64,000 bases of DNA from Opitutales bacterium. GTDB taxonomy: Bacteria; Verrucomicrobiota; Verrucomicrobiia; Opitutales; UBA2987. The position numbers and the translations under genes are program-made. Below the pieces are notes generated by a model. It saw only the letters and a list, made by a program, of their open reading frames with translations, had not been told where the DNA came from and made no database searches. The stretch is from positions 21,861 through 85,860 of the forward strand of contig JAJFLU010000005.1 in assembly GCA_021772515.1 (NCBI GenBank), given 5' to 3'. Below are positions 9,156 through 18,736 of this stretch, piece after piece (the first letter of the stretch is position 1; each line of letters starts with the position of its first letter).

Positions 9156-10341
9156 TCTTATAGATTCCTAGAATTTCCAAAATTCGATTTTTAAATACGG
9201 CTTCTGTAAATAGTTGTTCGAACCTTTTGCGCAAATTTAAGAATTCAGCATCGACCATTTGTAAACATAATTTTTCTGCGATGGCCTCGGGATTGCTAAT
9301 TGTTGCCAGAAATGGATAATCCTCTCCCAACAATTCGGGAATTCCTCTCCAATTACTGGCTGCAATCGGTAACCCGTATGCCAAAGCTTCTATTAAAACC
9401 AGGGGGAATCCCTCGTTTTCGTAGTATGAAGGATATACCATGGCGTCGGCCTCTCGAAAGAGTGCGTCCTTTTTTTTACCGTCGACAAAATCATGTAAAA
9501 TCACCGTGACCACGTTCTGATTCTGTATTCTTTGGAGAAACTCTTCTTTCACCTTTTTGTCCGGGAAGGTTCCTGCAACGTCAAATCTAATCGCGATCCC
9601 CTTTCCTTCGTTTAAAAATGCTTCGGCCAGTATTTCCAGCGCCGTCAATGCATCGAATAACCCTTTTTCTTTTGTGCATAGCGAAAGAAATAAGATGCGG
9701 ATGGTAAGCTGTTTTTCTGCATTATTATCTGGAGACTTAAATCGGGTTTTTATCAGGGATTGTCTCCGCAATCTTTGTTCGAGAAGTTTGCTTGAAAAAT
9801 CCGTGCATGGGTCGGGAATACCGTTGTAAACTACTTCCATTTTTTTGGGGTTAAATACCTCGGCGTCCACCCTGGTTAAATTGGAAAGCACGATACTCAA
9901 ATCGGCATTATTGTAGCATATATTGCAGAGTAATCTGTCGAAATAACCACCAATTCCCTCCTTCGAGCGCACCTTGAGCCATTGCCCTACGCCAACCGCG
10001 TGCCAGTGATATATTACCCTTTTAAATAACAGCCTGGCCAGCGGAAGCGTTAGGTAATCCCTCATTAATGGAATGCGTTTTGCAGGGGCCGGCACGTAGT
10101 AGAATACCTCCGGTGATTGACCGATGCGGATGCGGATCATTTGCAGGAGAATATACAATATCCGGAAGCATTTTTTCACCTGAAAGCGACTGGTATCCTT
10201 GAGTTCATCGGAAAATTTGAAATTCAGGTGGATGGCCTCAATCTCCGATTCCCGCTCTGAAAGGCAGTCTAAAAATAGCTCTACCATCCTGCTTTGCCCG
10301 TGTAATGGCGGCGGTATTTGCGCTAAAACCAAAATTTTCAT
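9145..10341 (-). CDS. Glycosyltransferase family 4 (GT-B)
   Basis: A 398-residue retaining glycosyltransferase. The N-terminus MKILVLAQIPPPLHGQSRMV is the acceptor-side Rossmann start typical of GT4. The donor domain contains EVVYNGIPDPC, IRILFLSLCTKEKGLFDAL, and FREADAMVYPSYYENEGFPL followed by LIEALAYGLPIAASNWRGIPE, which includes the E-x7-E catalytic/donor motif. It is the first gene of the minus-strand operon with the flippase and the ligase/polymerase, and is divergent from the exosortase gene across 143 bases that should hold both promoters. It is likely to build the lipid-linked oligosaccharide flipped by the next gene product. Confidence 0.92.
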   Translation of the reverse strand: MKILVLAQIPPPLHGQSRMVELFLDCLSERESEIEAIHLNFKFSDELKDTSRFQVKKCFRILYILLQMIRIRIGQSPEVFYYVPAPAKRIPLMRDYLTLPLARLLFKRVIYHWHAVGVGQWLKVRSKEGIGGYFDRLLCNICYNNADLSIVLSNLTRVDAEVFNPKKMEVVYNGIPDPCTDFSSKLLEQRLRRQSLIKTRFKSPDNNAEKQLTIRILFLSLCTKEKGLFDALTALEILAEAFLNEGKGIAIRFDVAGTFPDKKVKEEFLQRIQNQNVVTVILHDFVDGKKKDALFREADAMVYPSYYENEGFPLVLIEALAYGLPIAASNWRGIPELLGEDYPFLATISNPEAIAEKLCLQMVDAEFLNLRKRFEQLFTEAVFKNRILEILGIYKIDK

Positions 10342-10484
10342 TAAGTGCTCACTCGGTCCCGATATTTAATTCATGAATCGTTTAACCAAGTTATGATTGA
10401 AATGACTACCCACATCGCTACAACTTCAATGTTTATTATATTCGATCAAAAGGCTGTTTTGTTCAAAATCTATTTTCTTTATTA

Positions 10485-12167
10485 ATGGGCTCCCTTTATA
10501 AAAAACGATTCGTCAACTTTCTGCCCGGAGTCACGATTGTCCTCTGTGGATTGATTCTGTTCCAATTTTTTGGAAATTCCGTCAAAGGCTTTGGTGACTC
10601 CAGATCCTTATTTTTTTGGTGGGTATCTGATTGGTTTGATTTTAAGGGGGACAATACTCATGGGCCTTTGATTTTGCTGCTTTCGGGGTGGATTTTGTGG
10701 CGAAATTTGAAAAAGGCAACTCATCGGGCCGACAAGCCGAAAGTTCTACTTGGCGCGATTATGATTTTTGTGGGCTTAATGCTGCATATTGTTGGCTACC
10801 TTGTTCAGCAAACCCGTATTTCTATCTTTGGTTTTCTGTTCTTTGTCAATGGGGCTGCATACATTATTTCGGGAGATCGCTGGGGAAAAGCCATTGCCTT
10901 CCCCTCTATTTTGATGCTATTTTCAATCCATTGGGGAGCGGTTACCGATGAATTTGGATATGTCTTAAAGTTTTGGGTGACAGATGTTTCCCACTTTTTG
11001 ACAGACATCATCGGGATTGATGTTTTGCGTAGTGGCACGCAGCTATTCTCGCCCGACGGTTCCTACAAATATGATGTTGAGGCAGCCTGCTCTGGCATTC
11101 GTTCTCTCTTGGCGCTTTCGTCGCTCTCACTGGTCCTCGGTTACCTAAGTTTTCACGGATTATGGCGCCGATTATTAATCCTCCTTCTGGCCTTCCCATT
11201 TGCTTTTGTCGGTAATGTGCTGCGAATTTTGGCAATAATTCTGGCGGCTGAGTGGTTCGGGCAAGGGGCTGGCGCCGTGGTTCATGAATGGTTCGGATTT
11301 CTCATTTTCCTGATAGTTCTGGGTTTGTGCTTTTGGACAGTTTCTATCCTGCAGAAATATTTACCGGAAAAGCACAAAGCAGAGCCCGACAACGGGCCAG
11401 AACCCATGTCAGCGCCGGAAATTTTCAACCTTGATGGCACCAAATCAAAGGCACTTTTTGCCACGGCTCTTGTGTTGGTTTCGGTGGGATTTATTTTAAT
11501 CACGAGAAAAGTCGATGCCCAAGCGGTGGAAAACCAGTGTGGCATTCTTTTGTCTGACAACCTTCAGGACCCCGTTTCTCTACCCGAATTTCTTTCCAAT
11601 GACTGGTACGGGAGGGAGGTTGATGTAACGCCCATCGAGCGAAAGATTCTGCCGGACGACACGGGGTTTTCGCGCAAAATTTACTTTAACCTCCTGCACA
11701 AAAATAAACAGGTTTACTATTCCATCGTCTTGAGCGGACGAAATCGAGGCTCCATTCACCGACCGGAGATCTGCCTGGAGGCTCAGGGTTGGGCCATAAA
11801 AAACAAGCATGTGCGCGAGTTCAACGTGCCAGACATTGATGGCGGCAAACTTCCGGCCACTATTTTGCAGATCGAAAAAATGCCCCTGTCCCTCGAAGGC
11901 GACGCAAAGCCAGTCCCCGGCCTGTTCGCCTATTGGTTCGTGGGTGGCGACAAAATCGTGCCGTCCCACTGGGAACGTATGCTGATAATGGCCAAAGATC
12001 GCCTTTTCGGGTTCAAAACCCACCGCTGGGCCTATGTGTTTGCCCAAACAACCACGGAAGATGGCGAAGAGGCTGGTTTGGCTCGATTGCAGGAGGTCAT
12101 CGCACTGACCGTCCCCGAGTTTCAGATTGTGGGAATCGAGGAAAATACTGCCGACTCCGGGGAGTAG
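10485..12167 (+). CDS. Exosortase with fused EpsI-type C-terminal domain
   Basis: A 560-residue fusion. Residues 1-300 are the polytopic exosortase domain with catalytic Cys202 in DVEAACSGIRSLLALSSL, Arg247 in FVGNVLRILAI, and His267 in VVHEWFGF, the three residues expected of this transpeptidase family. After a short soluble linker and another membrane helix (about residues 323-340), residues 355-540 form an EpsI/DUF3485-type periplasmic domain (IYFNLLHKNKQVYYSIVLSG and NRGSIHRPEICLEAQGW). Exosortases cleave C-terminal PEP-CTERM-type sorting tails and are typically encoded near exopolysaccharide genes, as here. No obvious PEP-CTERM substrate is encoded in this window. The ATG at 10485 gives MGSLYKKRFVNFLPG, a good membrane-entry start. 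Confidence 0.93.
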   Translation: MGSLYKKRFVNFLPGVTIVLCGLILFQFFGNSVKGFGDSRSLFFWWVSDWFDFKGDNTHGPLILLLSGWILWRNLKKATHRADKPKVLLGAIMIFVGLMLHIVGYLVQQTRISIFGFLFFVNGAAYIISGDRWGKAIAFPSILMLFSIHWGAVTDEFGYVLKFWVTDVSHFLTDIIGIDVLRSGTQLFSPDGSYKYDVEAACSGIRSLLALSSLSLVLGYLSFHGLWRRLLILLLAFPFAFVGNVLRILAIILAAEWFGQGAGAVVHEWFGFLIFLIVLGLCFWTVSILQKYLPEKHKAEPDNGPEPMSAPEIFNLDGTKSKALFATALVLVSVGFILITRKVDAQAVENQCGILLSDNLQDPVSLPEFLSNDWYGREVDVTPIERKILPDDTGFSRKIYFNLLHKNKQVYYSIVLSGRNRGSIHRPEICLEAQGWAIKNKHVREFNVPDIDGGKLPATILQIEKMPLSLEGDAKPVPGLFAYWFVGGDKIVPSHWERMLIMAKDRLFGFKTHRWAYVFAQTTTEDGEEAGLARLQEVIALTVPEFQIVGIEENTADSGE

Positions 12168-12261
12168 CCACCCTTCAGACAGGTCAGCGAATGATTTGGA
12201 TTGCCCAATCCAGATAAAACCGCTAGTATTCCGCCATAATAATATACCAATACATAAAACT

Positions 12262-12981
12262 ATGAAAATTCCCTCAATATTAGCAGTTCTACTCATTCTG
12301 TGCCTTAACCCTCTCACCGCCGGTTCGATTTTGAAAAAGAAAGATCCCGAGGAAAAACAAGCCAAACGGGAAGCCCGCCTCGAAAAACGAGTCAAAAATA
12401 TCGCGGACTACTTTGAACAGGTTATGGAGAGTCCACAATCGGCCATCCCGGGAGGGCTTTTGGCCAAAGCCGAGGGCATCATCATCATGCGTCAGTATAA
12501 GGCGGGTCTCGGTATCGGGGTCAAGGGAGGAGCAGGCGTCGCATTGGTCAGAGACAAAAAATCCGGCGTGTGGAGCGCACCCGCATTCCTGAAAGCCGGT
12601 GAGGCCAGCATCGGGATACAGATTGGCGGCCAAGTGCTCGATTCGGTCTTCCTTTTAATGAACAAAGATGGGATGAAAGTCCTCTCCCAAACACAATTCC
12701 GCATCGGGGTGGACGCAGCCGCAGCGGCCGGTCCCCACGGTGCCGAAGCCGAGGCCAAATACTCGGGAGACACCCCCGTCCTCGTCTATTCAGACACCGG
12801 TGGCCTCTATGCGGGCGCCGCGTTTGAAGGCGGATTTCTCGTGCCGGACAACAAGTCCAATGCGGACTATTATCACGATGACGCCATTCTCATGCGGGAG
12901 ATTCTATTCGAGCACAAAGTAGAAAAAACCGAATCTGCCGAGAAACTCATCGAATTGATAGATCGTCACTCAAAGGATTGA
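12262..12981 (+). CDS. SYLF (YSC84-like) lipid-binding protein, secreted
   Basis: From the ATG at 12262 the protein has a clean signal peptide (MKIPSILAVLLILCLNPLTA), which is why this start is preferred over an upstream in-frame GTG-like opening at 12127 inside the exosortase gene. The mature part begins with a charged stretch and then carries the SYLF/Ysc84 domain: IPGGLLAKAEGIIIM, AGLGIGVKGGAGVALV, WSAPAFLKAGEASIGIQIGG, then LVYSDTGGLYAGAAFEGGF and DNKSNADYYHDD. SYLF domains bind phosphoinositides in eukaryotes; the bacterial role is not well defined and probably concerns the envelope. It lies 94 bases after the exosortase gene on the same strand. That gap holds a small GGATTG/CAATCC inverted repeat but no convincing terminator. 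Confidence 0.88.
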   Translation: MKIPSILAVLLILCLNPLTAGSILKKKDPEEKQAKREARLEKRVKNIADYFEQVMESPQSAIPGGLLAKAEGIIIMRQYKAGLGIGVKGGAGVALVRDKKSGVWSAPAFLKAGEASIGIQIGGQVLDSVFLLMNKDGMKVLSQTQFRIGVDAAAAAGPHGAEAEAKYSGDTPVLVYSDTGGLYAGAAFEGGFLVPDNKSNADYYHDDAILMREILFEHKVEKTESAEKLIELIDRHSKD

Positions 12982-13005
12982 TCCCCAACGCCACCTCGTT
13001 GCCCC

Positions 13006-13476
13006 ATGACTCCAACCGATTACGGCTCACTTTCCCCGAGCCAAAAAGAGCTTCTGGACGAAGCGGCCAAAGCCATGGAAACGGCCTACAACCCCTACTC
13101 CGGGTTTTTTGTTGGGGCCGCCATGCGAACTTCCGACGGGCAAATCTTTACCGGCTCCAATGTGGAAAACGCCGCTCACGGGTCGATCTGCGCCGAGCGT
13201 TCGGCCATTGTGCGGGCCAATGCGGAAGGGTATCGCCATTTCACCGCCGTAGCGGTAATCGCACGGGGCAAGGATTTTGACTCCACCATCGCGACTGCGC
13301 CCTGCGGCGCCTGTCGGCAAATGCTCTACGAATTCGCGCAATTGAGCGGAGTCAACCTCGAGGTGATCCTCTCAACCACCCAAAAGGACAAAATTATCCT
13401 CACCGACATCGAGGAACTTCTGCCCCTCGGGTTCGGCCCAAGCGATCTCGGAATCGACCTCAAGCTTTTCCGTTAA
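13006..13476 (+). CDS. cdd: Cytidine deaminase
   Basis: A 156-residue homotetrameric-type cytidine deaminase that converts cytidine and deoxycytidine to uridine forms in pyrimidine salvage. Zinc ligands are Cys62 in the SICAERSAI motif with catalytic Glu64, and Cys100 and Cys103 in APCGACRQML. The substrate-binding stretch AYNPYSGFFVGAAM and GSNVENAAHGS are standard. The family is usually 130-140 residues; the extra length is at the C-terminus (LLPLGFGPSDLGI). It follows the SYLF gene by 24 bases and could share its transcript, though no functional link is evident. Confidence 0.96.
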   Translation: MTPTDYGSLSPSQKELLDEAAKAMETAYNPYSGFFVGAAMRTSDGQIFTGSNVENAAHGSICAERSAIVRANAEGYRHFTAVAVIARGKDFDSTIATAPCGACRQMLYEFAQLSGVNLEVILSTTQKDKIILTDIEELLPLGFGPSDLGIDLKLFR

Positions 13477-13551
13477 CAGGAATTTTCAAGCCCATACAGC
13501 TCGTTTGCTGATTATTCGGTATTACCGACTCTCTAACACAACAAGCATAAT

Positions 13552-14397
13552 ATGAAACGGCTGTTAAAAGCTTTCATTAGGCCCTTTGCAAAAATGATGA
13601 TCCGTGTCCAAAACACCCGAACGGGTTTTTGCATTCCCTCGGATGTTTATATACCTACTTCTTTCAAAATGCTCTTCGGCAGATATGAAGCAGGTCCCAT
13701 AAGCATGCTGCTGACTCTCTTACCCAAAGGTGGTATCTTTGTTGATGTGGGCGCAAATATTGGGTATATTTCTCGAAAAGCCGCGATCAAGTTGGGTCAC
13801 AACGGAAAGATTTTCGCTTTTGAACCAAATCAGGAAGTTTATCAGGTGCTTCGGCAGAATATGCAGCCGTTCAAAGGTGCAGTTACAGCGAATCTCGGAT
13901 TGAGCAATACCAATGGCAGGAAGTCATTCTGGGTGGGCAACAACAGATCCATGGGATCACTAAATGAGGAGTTTCCAAATGTGCTTTTGGTAAATGAAGG
14001 TGAGGATACTTTGAGGAAAATAGAAGTTGAAATTGCCATTGGAGATGAGGTTCTTTTAGGTATTGATGACACGATCGATGCCATAAAAATAGATGTAGAA
14101 GGACATGAATATGAGGTTCTTGACGGATTGAGAAAAACGATAAAATTAAGACGGGTTAAGTCCTTTTTCATTGAGATCAATCCACGGGCCCAATCAATAG
14201 CGGGCCATGATTGTCAGGAAATTTTCGATTTCCTCAAAAAATATGAATACATCCCTTTTGGCACGGAGGGGGCATACGCCAACGTAAGATTAACTTCGCA
14301 CAAGCAAGAGATGCTTTTATCAAAGCTTGGCAAACGAGATTTTACCACCGTTGCTTTTCTCTTGAAAGGTAGTTGCGAACTGCCTGACGTCGGTTAA
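13552..14397 (+). CDS. FkbM family methyltransferase
   Basis: A 281-residue SAM-dependent methyltransferase. Motif I is GGIFVDVGANIGYISRKAA; then KIFAFEPNQEVYQVLRQN and IDAIKIDVEGHEYEVLDGL, all characteristic of the FkbM family. It is only distantly similar to the FkbM protein near 2.3-3.0 kb, so this is not a local duplication. The ATG at 13552 precedes a plausible basic N-terminus (MKRLLKAFIRPFAKMM). Probably methylates a hydroxyl on the surface glycan made by the neighbouring cluster. The gap after it (14398-14536) shows nothing recognisable. Confidence 0.88.
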   Translation: MKRLLKAFIRPFAKMMIRVQNTRTGFCIPSDVYIPTSFKMLFGRYEAGPISMLLTLLPKGGIFVDVGANIGYISRKAAIKLGHNGKIFAFEPNQEVYQVLRQNMQPFKGAVTANLGLSNTNGRKSFWVGNNRSMGSLNEEFPNVLLVNEGEDTLRKIEVEIAIGDEVLLGIDDTIDAIKIDVEGHEYEVLDGLRKTIKLRRVKSFFIEINPRAQSIAGHDCQEIFDFLKKYEYIPFGTEGAYANVRLTSHKQEMLLSKLGKRDFTTVAFLLKGSCELPDVG

Positions 14398-14536
14398 TTT
14401 AGTGTCAATCAATACTTCATAAACTTGCAGGATTGACCTTGTGGGGTATCTCTGATAGAAAATTTGTCTCTGCGATATTCTCATAATATGGTCTGCTATT
14501 GTCTGGCATGCCATTGTTCGAGCCAGATTTTTTATC

Positions 14537-15604
14537 ATGCTAATGCTGCCTCTAAAAATATTCCGGTTGCCGCAATATGCGGCCTTCAGCCTGATATGGT
14601 TTGGGCTCCAGGCGGTATGCCATGCCATCGACGACGACGGCAATGGTCTCAGCGATGTCTTTGAGCGGGAACACGGTGGGGCTCTCAACCCCACAGACGA
14701 CACCGATGCCGATGGGTTCTCCAATTTTCAGGAATATCTCTTCGGCGGAAACCCATTATTGAATGGGGATTTGGTGGAGATATTTACCTCGGTTGCCAGC
14801 CAGAATGATGTCACCCTTTCATGGCTTAGCGAAACCGGTTTGCGATACGTGGTAGAGGTCAGCGACGGCCTCGATGTCTGGACTGAAGACAGCTCCATTT
14901 TTATTGGAGACGGAAATATGCTTTCTCATATCATTGATTTCCCCGTCGATCCGAACGCTCCACTGTTTTGGCGGATCAAGGCCCTTGAACCTGTGGATAC
15001 TGACTCGGATTTGCTAAACGACTGGGAGGAGGCGGTTCTGGGTTCCGACGCTCTGAAAACGGATAGCGATGGCGACGAGTTATTGGATGGCCAGGAATTC
15101 CTGCTCGGCCTGAGCCCAATTTTGCTCGATTCCGATGGGGATTTTTTCTCGGACGACGCAGAATTTTTGGTCGGAAGCGATGCCACAGACCCCCATGCGC
15201 GCCCCTTTTCCACTTTGGAGGGCCGCCCCCCAATCCGCATTTACGCCCCGAGCAGCCAAGGCGGAGAATTGAGCGCTGGAGTTACTCAGACAAACCCGCC
15301 AGTTTACGTTACCCTATTGAGAAGCCTGACCGGAAACCAGGCCCCCAGTGTAACAGTAGCCCGGCCGCCCATCAAGATTCTGGTCCCGAGCAGCCAGGGC
15401 GGGGAATTGAGCGCCGGAGTCACCCTGGCAAGGCCGCCGGTCAACATCACCTTGTTAAGCAGTTTGACGGGGAACCAGGCTCCCAGCGTGACGGTTGCCA
15501 GCCCGCCAATCGTGATTTCGGTATTTCGAAGCGATCCGGCTGACATTCAAGCGGGTGTCACCGTCGGCAACCCACCCGTGCAGATTGGCTGGTTACCGGA
15601 ATAG
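14537..15604 (+). CDS. Secreted protein with Ca-binding-type repeats and 46-residue repeats
   Basis: A 355-residue protein of unknown function with a signal peptide (hydrophobic core about residues 8-30, AVCHA as likely cleavage region). Immediately after cleavage comes an Asp-rich EF-hand/thrombospondin-type-3-like stretch (IDDDGNGLSDVFEREHGG, DDTDADGFSNFQEYLFGG), with further copies around residues 150-220 (DTDSDLLNDWEEAVLGSD, SDGDELLDGQEFLLGLSP, LDSDGDFFSDDAEFLVGS). These motifs usually bind calcium in secreted verrucomicrobial and planctomycetal proteins. From residue 230 on, two nearly identical 46-residue repeats and a partial third make up the rest. There is no PEP-CTERM tail. It probably works at the cell surface or outside the cell. 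Confidence 0.82.
   Translation: MLMLPLKIFRLPQYAAFSLIWFGLQAVCHAIDDDGNGLSDVFEREHGGALNPTDDTDADGFSNFQEYLFGGNPLLNGDLVEIFTSVASQNDVTLSWLSETGLRYVVEVSDGLDVWTEDSSIFIGDGNMLSHIIDFPVDPNAPLFWRIKALEPVDTDSDLLNDWEEAVLGSDALKTDSDGDELLDGQEFLLGLSPILLDSDGDFFSDDAEFLVGSDATDPHARPFSTLEGRPPIRIYAPSSQGGELSAGVTQTNPPVYVTLLRSLTGNQAPSVTVARPPIKILVPSSQGGELSAGVTLARPPVNITLLSSLTGNQAPSVTVASPPIVISVFRSDPADIQAGVTVGNPPVQIGWLPE
15224..15600 (+). repeat. Tandem 138-base coding repeats (two full, one degenerate)
   Basis: Two in-frame repeats of exactly 138 bases (15224-15361 and 15362-15499) and a diverged partial copy from 15500. Each codes for 46 residues made of two related halves: PPI-x-I-x2-PSSQGGELSAGVT and PPV-x3-TLL-x-SLTGNQAPSVTVA. 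The recurring PP-hydrophobic-alternating pattern suggests short beta strands. The near identity of copies one and two points to a recent duplication. Confidence 0.85.
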
Positions 15605-15666
15605 AGCCCTAAAAAAGTTTGGTAGGGTAAACATTTTCAAAAACAACGCCAAAAAAGGACAGTAAA

Positions 15667-16870
15667 ATGAAACGAATCAATCCAGCAATCAGAAGTTTCC
15701 TAATTGCATCATGGATGGCCTTGCCATTCTTAAACATCCAGGGAGTGACCGACAATTTCGACTCCGGCAGTACGGGAACCGATGGCCCGATCAGCATTTC
15801 TGCCGACACTGTCATGACACTTCCCGCCGATGGCATTATCAATGCAACCACATTAACCGTGGACGCGGGTTTTACCCTCAGCTTTACCAGAAACGATTTC
15901 AATACCCCGGTTTACATTCTGGCCACGGGGCTTGTGACCGTGAATGGCGACATTCAAGTCAATGGCAGCGAGGGAAGTAGAGTAGTAGGCGGTGTAGGGG
16001 GTCAGGGCGGTTTCGATGGGGGCGCTCCCGGCTCCGACGGCAGCTCACCCGGTGATGGCCGGGGGCCCGGCGGGGGCCTGAGCGGAGAAAATAATACCCA
16101 TCTTGCGAACGGAGCCGGAAGCGGCTCCTACGGGCATGTGAGTAATGATTCAACCAGCACTCGAGAAGGAGCCACCTACGGTTCCCCCCTCCTTATTCCG
16201 ATGATCGGCGGTTCTGGAGGGGGCGGCATCACAGGCGCTCCCGGATACGGGGGGGGGCGGCGGCGGGGCCATTCTGCTCGCCTCCAATACCGAGATCGTT
16301 GTTAACAGCGGCGGCAGCATTACGGCCAACGGTGGTAAGCATTTTTCCACCGGATTTAATGGAGGCAGTGGCGGCGCTATCCGGTTGATCGCCCCAAAAG
16401 TATCCGGGGCCGGTAAATTACAGGCTCTGGCAATTGATAGCAACAATAACTCTAATGCAAATAGAGCCGGCAGAGGCCGTATTCGCATTGAATCAATCGA
16501 CAAATCGGCCATGTTTTTTACATTCGAACCTCTCGACCTGACCAGCGTTGGCTCCAACATGGTGGTCTTTCCCAGCCCCATACCGCGTCTGGATATCGTC
16601 TCGGCGGCCGGCACGGCGATTACGGAGGGAGAAAGCACACCGGTCTCCATTAATCTGCCTTTCAACGCCAGTTCGATGCAAACCGTCACGGTGCGGGCGA
16701 CCGATTTCAACACAGTGGTCGATATCGATCTAGTCCTCCAGCCGGAAAACGGATCCCGAATCGTCATCCCTGAAACCATCGATAACTCCGCCGGAGGTTC
16801 AACCGACAAAGTCATAAATGTGGATCTACCAGTAAATGTGCAAACAAAGGTCTTCGTCTGGACCCGTTGA
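15667..16870 (+). pseudogene. Gly-rich secreted protein, frame broken at a 9-G tract (possible phase-variable gene)
   Basis: Reading from the ATG at 15667 gives a signal peptide (SFLIASWMALPFLNIQG region), a beta-rich part (LTVDAGFTLSFTRNDFNTPV) and a Gly-rich segment, but the frame ends at 16305 with a meaningless basic tail. The cause is a run of nine G at 16249-16257. With eight G the frame continues as AILLASNTEIVVNSGGSITA, GGSGGAIRLIAPKVSGAGKL, RGRIRIESIDKSAMFFTFEP and runs to the stop at 16868-16870, about 400 residues in all. The restored protein resembles large secreted Gly-rich proteins of Planctomycetota and Verrucomicrobiota. The break is either a sequencing error, a true mutation, or slipped-strand ON/OFF switching. 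Its last codons lie in one copy of a 20-base direct repeat. Confidence 0.75.
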
Positions 16871-16877
16871 GCAGGCT
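16858..16877 (+). repeat. 20-base direct repeat, left copy
   Basis: Reads CTGGACCCGTTGAGCAGGCT and contains the stop codon of the Gly-rich protein gene. A copy with a single mismatch is found exactly 450 bases downstream, at 17308-17327. The two copies enclose a cluster of palindromic repeats. Confidence 0.8.
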
Positions 16878-17307
16878 CTGAATCCTTGGCCTTCCAATGC
16901 CAGCATGCTGAAAGTATGCAATTCGCCAGCCCCGGGTGCGTATCTGTTTAGTGTAATGTAATTTCGATTGGGTCGATGATCAGCGCACACTGAAGGTGTG
17001 CCATTCGCCAGCCCCGGGTGCAACCCGGGGATTCAATGGACACACTATCCCAAGCACGCTGAAGGTGTGCCATTCCTTATAAATTACACCGCGATTTTTA
17101 CCAAAATGTAGGAATGAAACCCCTTCAGGGTTTTAAAATTAAACGTGGGTCCAGGATCCAGGGGTTTCACCCCCGGCTGGCGAATTATGCCCCTTCAGGG
17201 CATTTCGGATGTGAAAGATTGTCCGCTCGGGATCGAAGCATCCGCCTGTTGCTGGCTGGCTATGCCCCTTCAGGGCATTTTGGAGGCTATCCACTCACGC
17301 TTTTACA
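16878..17307. repeat. REP-like palindromic repeat cluster, left of kamA
   Basis: A gene-free stretch built of short palindromes: GCACACTGAAGGTGTGC near 16984, the self-complementary CCCCGGGTGCAACCCGGGG near 17012, GCACGCTGAAGGTGTGC near 17054, and several CCCCTTCAGGG units (about 17120, 17190, 17265). A 37-base unit at 17207-17243, bounded by GGATG and CATCC, recurs at 19149-19185. The same elements in the same order make up the cluster at 19.1-19.4 kb. They look like REP sequences of the kind mobilised by IS200-like RAYT transposases; no such transposase is in the window. No open frame here is credible. Confidence 0.85.
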
Positions 17308-17326
17308 CTGGACCCGATGAGCAGGC

Positions 17327-17327
<1 letters not shown>
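17308..17327 (+). repeat. 20-base direct repeat, right copy
   Basis: Reads CTGGACCCGATGAGCAGGCT, one base different from the copy at 16858-16877. Its last base is the first base of the kamA stop codon on the other strand. The pair could be a long target duplication or the footprint of recombination around the repeat cluster. Confidence 0.8.
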
Positions 17328-18523
<1,196 letters not shown>

Positions 18524-18619
18524 ATCGCCGGTGATCGATTTAAAAAATAAAAAAAGCGAATTTCGCTCAATTTCCGCCGTTTATCGTATCGGGGGAAGAA
18601 TTGTGAAAAGCACTAAAGA

Positions 18620-18643
18620 ATTGACATATTTAAATTTGTCAAT
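18620..18643. promoter_or_regulatory. 24-bp palindromic operator overlapping a promoter
   Basis: ATTGACA and TGTCAAT arms (18620-18626, 18637-18643) around ATTTAAAT give a palindrome with one mismatched pair out of twelve. Its left arm contains a perfect -35-like TTGACA (18621-18626). A weak -10-like GAATAA follows 17 bases later (18644-18649), reading toward the arsR gene at 18737. Size and symmetry fit ArsR/SmtB operators. It is the most likely site of autoregulation and possibly of kamA control. Confidence 0.6.
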
Positions 18644-18736
18644 GAATAAATCGTCGATGATTGCGAGTTCTTTTAAGGGTCAAAGGTTGACCGCTCCCCA
18701 TCCGTCGAATAACTTTAACCTGAATTGACGTAAAAA

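Noticed and set aside
14537..16870. PEP-CTERM tails on the two secreted proteins near the exosortase
   Set aside because: Neither C-terminus has the PEP-helix-basic pattern.
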